NCBI RefSeq assembly: GCF_009866765.1
Contig: NZ_CP019431.1
Span: forward strand, 6,406,001 to 6,470,000
Length of the DNA: 64,000 bases
Direction: 5' to 3'
DNA from: Pseudomonas sp. S35
Lineage (GTDB): Bacteria; Pseudomonadota; Gammaproteobacteria; Pseudomonadales; Pseudomonadaceae
Below, one piece after another: positions 59,114 to 64,000 of this stretch. The position numbers and the translations under genes are program-made. Within the stretch, counting starts at the first letter, position 1; every line of letters starts with the position of its first letter. Under the pieces are notes generated by a model. The model was not told where the DNA came from and searched no databases. It worked only from the letters and a program-made list of their open reading frames with translations.

Positions 59114-59548
59114 ATGACCTATCAACTCAATGAACTGCAATTCACGCTGCCCAGCGATGACGTTCAAGATGCTTCCATCAATATCCTGAAATTCGCCGCT
59201 CTGGGTACGTCGTTGATCGTCAGCCGTAGCCTTTTAGGTGATGGTGAGACGCTGCAAAGCAACTTCGAAGAGCAACTGGCGAAGCTGGAGAAACAGGTAC
59301 AGGACCTGCGCTACCAACCGGCCAAGGCACTTCGTGTAGGCGCGGCGCAGGATATAGACGCCATCGAAGTGCATAACCAGTTCAGCAAGGGCACCGAACA
59401 CATCCATCAATACCAATTGGCGCTTGTAATACCTGGCACTCGGCAGATGCTTGCCCTGAGTTACGTCAAAGCCCAACCCTTGGGCGATGCTGAAAACGCC
59501 CATTGGGCAACTATCAAAAGCACCTTGCAGCTGAACCCCAAGCCTTGA
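59114..59548 (+). CDS. Eag-type T6SS effector chaperone (DcrB/DUF1795 family)
   Basis: 144 residues: MTYQLNELQFTLPSDD start, central LGTSLIVSRSLLGDGETLQSNFEEQLAKLEKQ, and the C-terminal QYQLALVIPGTRQMLALSYV strand pair, as in DcrB/DUF1795 proteins. In P. aeruginosa and P. protegens such Eag chaperones bind the N-terminal membrane helices of prePAAR effectors and load them on VgrG. It lies between vgrG and the prePAAR-Rhs gene, with 14 and 12 bases around it, as expected. The ribosome site is weak. Confidence 0.85.
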   Translation: MTYQLNELQFTLPSDDVQDASINILKFAALGTSLIVSRSLLGDGETLQSNFEEQLAKLEKQVQDLRYQPAKALRVGAAQDIDAIEVHNQFSKGTEHIHQYQLALVIPGTRQMLALSYVKAQPLGDAENAHWATIKSTLQLNPKP

Positions 59549-59560
59549 AGTCCCTAATCC

Positions 59561-62500
59561 ATGTCTGACGCTCTCTGGGCGGCACGTCTCGGCGACGGCC
59601 TGCTGCACACCTCGGCGATGGCCGACATCCTGGGCGGCGTGCTGGAAATTGCGGCCAACGTTGCTATTACAGCGGTTGCCACTGCTGCAATTGTGGCCGC
59701 CACCGGTATTACGGTCGTAACCGGTGGGCTAGGCTGCTTTGTGCTGGGCGCCGTAGTGGGCATCATCGTCGGCATTGGCATGAGCAAGACGGGGGCAGAC
59801 AAGGGGCTGACAAAAGTCTGTGACTGGATAGGCAACGCGTTATTTCCGCCGGTGGTGATGGCAACCATCGCCACCGGCTCCCACAACACGTTCACCAACG
59901 GCATACCCTCTGCACGTGCCGCAGGTGCTATCGGCCCAGTCAGTTCGCAACCCGCCGAAGGCGGTAGCCCCGAAGAAGCCAGCTACCTTGACATGGCCAA
60001 GGGTTTCTTCTCGCAGATGTGGCGACCCACAGTGGCGGTTCCTGCTCCCGGTGCAGTACCCAAACCACTGGATATCGTGATCTGCACCAAGCATCCGCCA
60101 ATGCCGCCGCAGTTCATTGCCGAAGGCTCCAGCAAGGTCACGATCAACGGTCAGCCGGCCGCCCGCAGCGGCGACCGCAGCACGTGCGACGCGTCGATTG
60201 TCGAGTCGGGGATGATCTCGAGCAACGTGCGTATTGGCGGAAGCCCCGTGGTGGTACGCGAGATCCGCAGTGGCAAGACACCCGGTGTCGGGCTGGCGGT
60301 AACCGCACTGTTGATGCTGCGTGGCGGCGGCTCCAAGTTTTTCAGCAAGCTGCCGTGCATGGTCGTTGGTGGACTGGTGTCGTGGGGCACCAGCCAAGTG
60401 ACCAATGCCATTACCTCTGCAGTAGCAGGCTCGCCCAACCCGGTACACAGCTCCACCGGCGCGAAAATTCTTGATGGGGAAGACGATCTGGACTTCGCCC
60501 TGCCCGGCCTGCTCCCTATCGAGTGGCAGCGCTACTACAGCAGCCGGGACGAGCGTCGCGACGGTCTGTTCGGTGCCAGCTGGAGCGTGATCTACGAGGT
60601 CTGCGTCGAGATTGGCGTACACCCCGAAGGTGGGGAACGGCTGGTCTATACCGATGAGCAAGCGCGACAGATCGACATGGGCGTCATCCCGCTGGGCGGT
60701 GCCGTATTCAGCGCAGGAGAAGGCTTGAGCGTACGGCGCAATACCAATGGCCAACTACTGATTGAAAGCGTTGATGGGCTCTATCGGCTATTCGAACCAA
60801 CGCCAGGCACCGCCTCACGCCTGCGCCTTAGCCAATTGGGGGATCGCAACGACAACCGAATCTTCCTCGACTATGACATTCAGGGTCGGCTGAGCCACTT
60901 ACGAGATACGTTCGACCATGTGCGTGTCGAACTTGTTTACAGCCAGCAATGGCCGGCGCGAGTGGAGCACATCGAGCGGCTATACCCCGATCACAGCCGG
61001 GGAACCCTTGTCAGTTACAGCTACGATTCTCGCGGCGACCTGGCCGAAGTACGCGATACCGACGCAAACGTGCAACGCCGCTTCGCCTATGACGACGGCC
61101 AGCGCATGGTCGAGCACCAACTGCCCGCCGGGCTGCGTTGTTACTACCAATGGGGCTGTGTGGACGGCAGCGAATGGCGCGTGGTGCGGCACTGGACCGA
61201 CGAGGGCGACGAGTACCAGTTCGACTATGACCTGGCGGCCGGCGTGACACGCATTACTGATGGCTTGCAGCGTCTCAGCACACGCCGCTGGAACTCGCAG
61301 TACCAGATCACTGAGTACACCGACAACCTGGGAAAGACGTGGCAATTCGAATGGAATGAGGAGCGTCAGTTGCTCAGCGCGACTGACCCACAAGGCGGCA
61401 AATGGCAGTTCGGCTATGACGAGTCCGGCAACCTGTGCAGCACTCAGGATCCGTTGGGGCGTATCGAGTCGACGTTGTGGCTGGAGCATTGGTCGCTGCC
61501 GCTGGTGGAGACCGATGCGGCAGGCCACGCGTGGCAATATCAGTACGACCAGCGGGGCAATTGCGTCAGCGAAATCGACCCCTTGGGGCATGCCACACGT
61601 TATCGCTACGACGCCTTTGGTCAGGTGGTGGAAATCATCGATGCCACGGGGAAGAGCAAAACCCTGCGCTGGAATGAAACCGGGCAGTTAATCCAGCATA
61701 TCGATTGTTCAGGGTATCCCACAGCGTTCGAGTACGACCGCCAGGGCCATTTGCAGGTGGTCGTCGACGCCTTGGGTGAACGGCAGCGTTATCGACACGA
61801 CGGCCAAGGCCGGCTGTTGCAGACCGAAATGCCGGACGGTCGCACCGAACAGTACCTGCGCGACACCAGCGGTCTGTTGATCGGTTATACCGATGCAGCG
61901 GGTCAAACCACCCGCTACCAATACGGGCGCCGCGGGCAAGTGCGCCAACGAATAGATGCACACGGCCGGCAGATTGAGTTCCGCTACGACGCCTACGGGC
62001 ACCTCCAAACCCTGACCAATGAAAATGGTGAGAGTTACCGCTTTACCTGGGACCCGTGCGACCGCCTCGTGGAGCAACAAGACCTCGACGGCAGCGCCCG
62101 ACGTTATGCCTATGACCTTCTGGATAACGTAGCCGCCGTTGAGTACGTGCCCACCGGGCAGACACCTGAGCCTTCAAGTGTGCATCGCCTCGAACGAGAT
62201 GCAGTGGGCCGCTTGCTGTTGAAACAAACCGATGATGGTCGCACCGAATACGCCTACGACCCGTTGGACCAACTCACCGCTGTCACCTTCATCGGCAATG
62301 ACGAAACCACCCAGGCACTGGCCTTCGCCTACGACGCGCGCGGCCAGTTGCTCATCGAACAAAGCGCCGCCGGCAGCCTGAACTATCACTACGATGAACT
62401 CGGCAACCTGATCCAGACGCAGTTGCCCGACGGCCGCTGGCTCAACCGCCTTTACTACGGCAGCGGCCACCTGCACCAGATCAACCTCGACGGCCGCGTC

Positions 62501-63925
62501 ATCTGCGACTTCGAACGCGACCGCCTGCACCGTGAAGTCCTGCGTACCCAAGGCCAGATCACCACACGCAGCGAATACGACCGCAGCGGCCGCCTGCGCT
62601 CACGGATACGCCGCCCCAATGGCCAGCCCACACAACTGCCGGCCGCCCAGCAAAAACACTTCGACTATGACCCGGCTGACAACCTGATCGGGCGCCTGGA
62701 GCGGGACCGCGACGCTGGACGGGACAATCGTCAGTTGCTGCACTACGACGCCACCGGTCGCATCATTGCCAGCCAGGACAACCTGCAAGGTCAGCGCGAA
62801 ACCTTCGCCTACGATGCCGCCGCCAACCTGCTGGACGGCCCACAGGCCAGCGCTGGCCTGGTGGTGCATAACAAGCTGCTGACCTATCAGGACAAACGCT
62901 ACCGCTACGACGGTTTTGGCCGAATGATCGAAAAGCGCAGTGCGCTACGCGGCGTACAACTGTTTGCCTACGACGCCGAGCATCGCCTGATCGAAGTCCG
63001 CAGCCAGAAAGACGGTCGCGAAACGGTCGTGAACATGACCTACGACCCGCTCGGCCGGCGCATCGCTAAAACCGAACATGACAGCAACGGCTACCCGTTG
63101 GGCGAGACCCGCTTTGAGTGGGAGGGGTTGCGCCTGCTGCAGGAGCACCGACATAGCCAGACCAGCCTCTATATTTATGAAGAAGACGGCTATGTACCGC
63201 TGGCTCGAGTGGACGGCACGGGCGAGCATCAACGTGTGCGCTACTACCACAACGACCTGAATGGATTGCCTGAGCAACTGACCGAAACTGATGGAAAGAC
63301 CGTGTGGCAGGCGCGCTATCAGGTGTGGGGGAATACGGCCGAAGAGGTGCGCGAAGCGTACTTTATCGAAGAGCAGAATGTGCGGTTCCAGGGGCAGTAT
63401 CTGGATCGGGAGATCGGGCTGCACTACAACACGTTTCGGTTTTATGATCCGGATGTGGGGCGGTTTACGACGCCGGATCCGATTGGGTTGGCGGGAGGCT
63501 ATAACCTTTACCAATACGCGCCCAATACCTCAGGGTGGATTGATCCGCTTGGCCTGCTCAAAGAAGGCGAAGTAGCAGGTTACGGTGCAAAGGCCCACAA
63601 GAATGATGGACTGGAAGCACACGAGATTGTCCGCAATAAATTTCTGGAAGAGAAAGGTATCGCCAAAGGTCGGCGTTACAAAGGCAACCCGTCGATTGCC
63701 CTATCTCCCGAGCATCACGACATGGTGCATGCCGAGGAGAATCGTTTGCGGCGCGCTCGTGGGATGGGACCCAATCAGATGCTTAAGCGCGGAAAGCTGG
63801 AGATTCGCCTCATGTCCCAAGCCATACACAACTCACTGGTCAAAACCGGCATCATCACGCAACAACAAGCCAGGACGGCGAGGCGCTCTGCCGCGTCATT
63901 CGCCAAACGAAAAGGTTGTTTCTAA
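59561..63925 (+). CDS. prePAAR/PAAR-Rhs T6SS effector with C-terminal toxin domain
   Basis: 1454 residues. Parts in order: prePAAR motif AARLGDGLLHTSAM (7–20); hydrophobic helices about 24–75; PAAR domain about 100–235 (SKVTINGQPAARSGDRSTC, VRIGGSPVVVREI); a second, weaker hydrophobic stretch about 243–290; Rhs/YD-repeat cage about 300–1332 with many GRL/YDxxG repeats; the conserved core end (PDPIGLAGGYNLYQYAPN, then IDPLGL ending at 1332); and a variable toxin 1333–1454. The cage would hold the toxin until delivery; the DPxGL region is the usual autocleavage area. The toxin has AHE (1353–1355) and NPSIALSPEHHDMVH (1376–1390), resembling HNH/ENDO VII AHH-type nucleases; this is inference. Confidence 0.93.
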   Translation: MSDALWAARLGDGLLHTSAMADILGGVLEIAANVAITAVATAAIVAATGITVVTGGLGCFVLGAVVGIIVGIGMSKTGADKGLTKVCDWIGNALFPPVVMATIATGSHNTFTNGIPSARAAGAIGPVSSQPAEGGSPEEASYLDMAKGFFSQMWRPTVAVPAPGAVPKPLDIVICTKHPPMPPQFIAEGSSKVTINGQPAARSGDRSTCDASIVESGMISSNVRIGGSPVVVREIRSGKTPGVGLAVTALLMLRGGGSKFFSKLPCMVVGGLVSWGTSQVTNAITSAVAGSPNPVHSSTGAKILDGEDDLDFALPGLLPIEWQRYYSSRDERRDGLFGASWSVIYEVCVEIGVHPEGGERLVYTDEQARQIDMGVIPLGGAVFSAGEGLSVRRNTNGQLLIESVDGLYRLFEPTPGTASRLRLSQLGDRNDNRIFLDYDIQGRLSHLRDTFDHVRVELVYSQQWPARVEHIERLYPDHSRGTLVSYSYDSRGDLAEVRDTDANVQRRFAYDDGQRMVEHQLPAGLRCYYQWGCVDGSEWRVVRHWTDEGDEYQFDYDLAAGVTRITDGLQRLSTRRWNSQYQITEYTDNLGKTWQFEWNEERQLLSATDPQGGKWQFGYDESGNLCSTQDPLGRIESTLWLEHWSLPLVETDAAGHAWQYQYDQRGNCVSEIDPLGHATRYRYDAFGQVVEIIDATGKSKTLRWNETGQLIQHIDCSGYPTAFEYDRQGHLQVVVDALGERQRYRHDGQGRLLQTEMPDGRTEQYLRDTSGLLIGYTDAAGQTTRYQYGRRGQVRQRIDAHGRQIEFRYDAYGHLQTLTNENGESYRFTWDPCDRLVEQQDLDGSARRYAYDLLDNVAAVEYVPTGQTPEPSSVHRLERDAVGRLLLKQTDDGRTEYAYDPLDQLTAVTFIGNDETTQALAFAYDARGQLLIEQSAAGSLNYHYDELGNLIQTQLPDGRWLNRLYYGSGHLHQINLDGRVICDFERDRLHREVLRTQGQITTRSEYDRSGRLRSRIRRPNGQPTQLPAAQQKHFDYDPADNLIGRLERDRDAGRDNRQLLHYDATGRIIASQDNLQGQRETFAYDAAANLLDGPQASAGLVVHNKLLTYQDKRYRYDGFGRMIEKRSALRGVQLFAYDAEHRLIEVRSQKDGRETVVNMTYDPLGRRIAKTEHDSNGYPLGETRFEWEGLRLLQEHRHSQTSLYIYEEDGYVPLARVDGTGEHQRVRYYHNDLNGLPEQLTETDGKTVWQARYQVWGNTAEEVREAYFIEEQNVRFQGQYLDREIGLHYNTFRFYDPDVGRFTTPDPIGLAGGYNLYQYAPNTSGWIDPLGLLKEGEVAGYGAKAHKNDGLEAHEIVRNKFLEEKGIAKGRRYKGNPSIALSPEHHDMVHAEENRLRRARGMGPNQMLKRGKLEIRLMSQAIHNSLVKTGIITQQQARTARRSAASFAKRKGCF
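63557..63922 (+). other. Rhs C-terminal toxin segment (candidate HNH/ENDO VII-type nuclease)
   Basis: The 122 codons after DPLGL. Hand count for one stretch (63601–63660) gives 25 G/C of 60, against 37 of 60 in a core stretch (62641–62700). His/Glu/Asn pattern AHE…N-P-S-I-A-L-S-P-E-H-H-D-M-V-H and a basic tail (TARRSAASFAKRKGCF). Segment limits follow Rhs convention. Confidence 0.7.
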
Positions 63926-63938
63926 AGGATCACCGGCT

Positions 63939-64000
63939 ATGGGTATCAATCAAATTATTTTCTCAGAGCAAGACCATAACCTTGGACAAATAGGTGGAGG
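63939..64000 (+). CDS. Start of probable immunity gene (cut by window end)
   Basis: ATG at 63939 with AAAGGA 9 bases upstream; 20 codons are visible (MGINQIIFSEQDHNLGQIGG). It begins 13 bases after the Rhs stop and is also A/T-rich. In every Rhs effector locus known to me the next gene encodes the matching immunity protein, so this is inferred from position; the sequence seen is too short to name a family. Confidence 0.6.
   Translation, partial: MGINQIIFSEQDHNLGQIGG

Overview
The window reads as chromosome of a fluorescent-group Pseudomonas. The evidence is gene order and protein content: kauB–cupin–rpmG–rpmB–peptide-binding protein–radC–coaBC–dut–algC–argB–pyrE–crc–rph–yicC–gmk–rpoZ–spoT–ridA–(lipoproteins)–exbBD–tonB–oxyR–recG is the order I know from Pseudomonas genomes. 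Crc and AlgC are genus hallmarks. The intergenic spaces carry GTGGGAGGGGGCTTGCCCCC-type REP/REPIN elements typical of the P. fluorescens complex. Coding DNA is GC-rich throughout, except at the far right end.

Left part (1–29,700): housekeeping. It opens with the 3' end of a phospholipase D-family gene, then an MFS transporter, an aldehyde dehydrogenase and a cupin protein. Next come the L33/L28 ribosomal protein pair, a peptide-binding lipid-exported or periplasmic protein, DNA repair (radC, recG), CoA and dUTP metabolism (coaBC-dut), alginate/LPS sugar metabolism (algC), arginine and pyrimidine synthesis (argB, pyrE) and catabolite repression (crc). RNA processing (rph, yicC), gmk-rpoZ-spoT-ridA, two tandem paralogous lipoproteins, a TonB energising operon, oxyR-recG and a YbaK-HDOD fusion protein follow. 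Intergenic gaps hold clear intrinsic terminators and REP elements, including twin 127-bp REPINs at 28.9–29.3 kb.

Right part (29,800–64,000): one complete type VI secretion system of the P. aeruginosa H1/HSI-I type, with its post-translational control module. A leftward unit (46,815 to 29,820) encodes fha, tssJ, tssK, tssL (with OmpA domain), tssM, tagF, pppA, ppkA, tagT, tagS, tagR and tagQ, mostly with overlapping stops and starts. A rightward unit (47,209 onward) encodes tssA, tssB, tssC, hcp, tssE, tssF, tssG, clpV, vgrG, an Eag-type (DUF1795) chaperone and a 1454-residue prePAAR/PAAR-Rhs effector. A gene that starts right after the effector and is cut by the window end is the probable immunity gene. 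The PpkA/PppA/Fha/TagF/TagQRST set implies firing controlled by threonine phosphorylation and envelope sensing. TagJ, present between hcp and tssE in the H1 system, is absent here.

The most interesting part is the Rhs C-terminal toxin (residues 1333–1454, 63,557–63,922). It is more A/T-rich than the Rhs core and carries a histidine motif (AHE … NPSIALSPEHHDMVH) that looks like a divergent HNH/ENDO VII (AHH-like) nuclease. With its downstream partner it is a candidate toxin–immunity pair for interbacterial competition. REP elements inserted inside the T6SS structural operon (tssC–hcp, clpV–vgrG) are a second point worth following.
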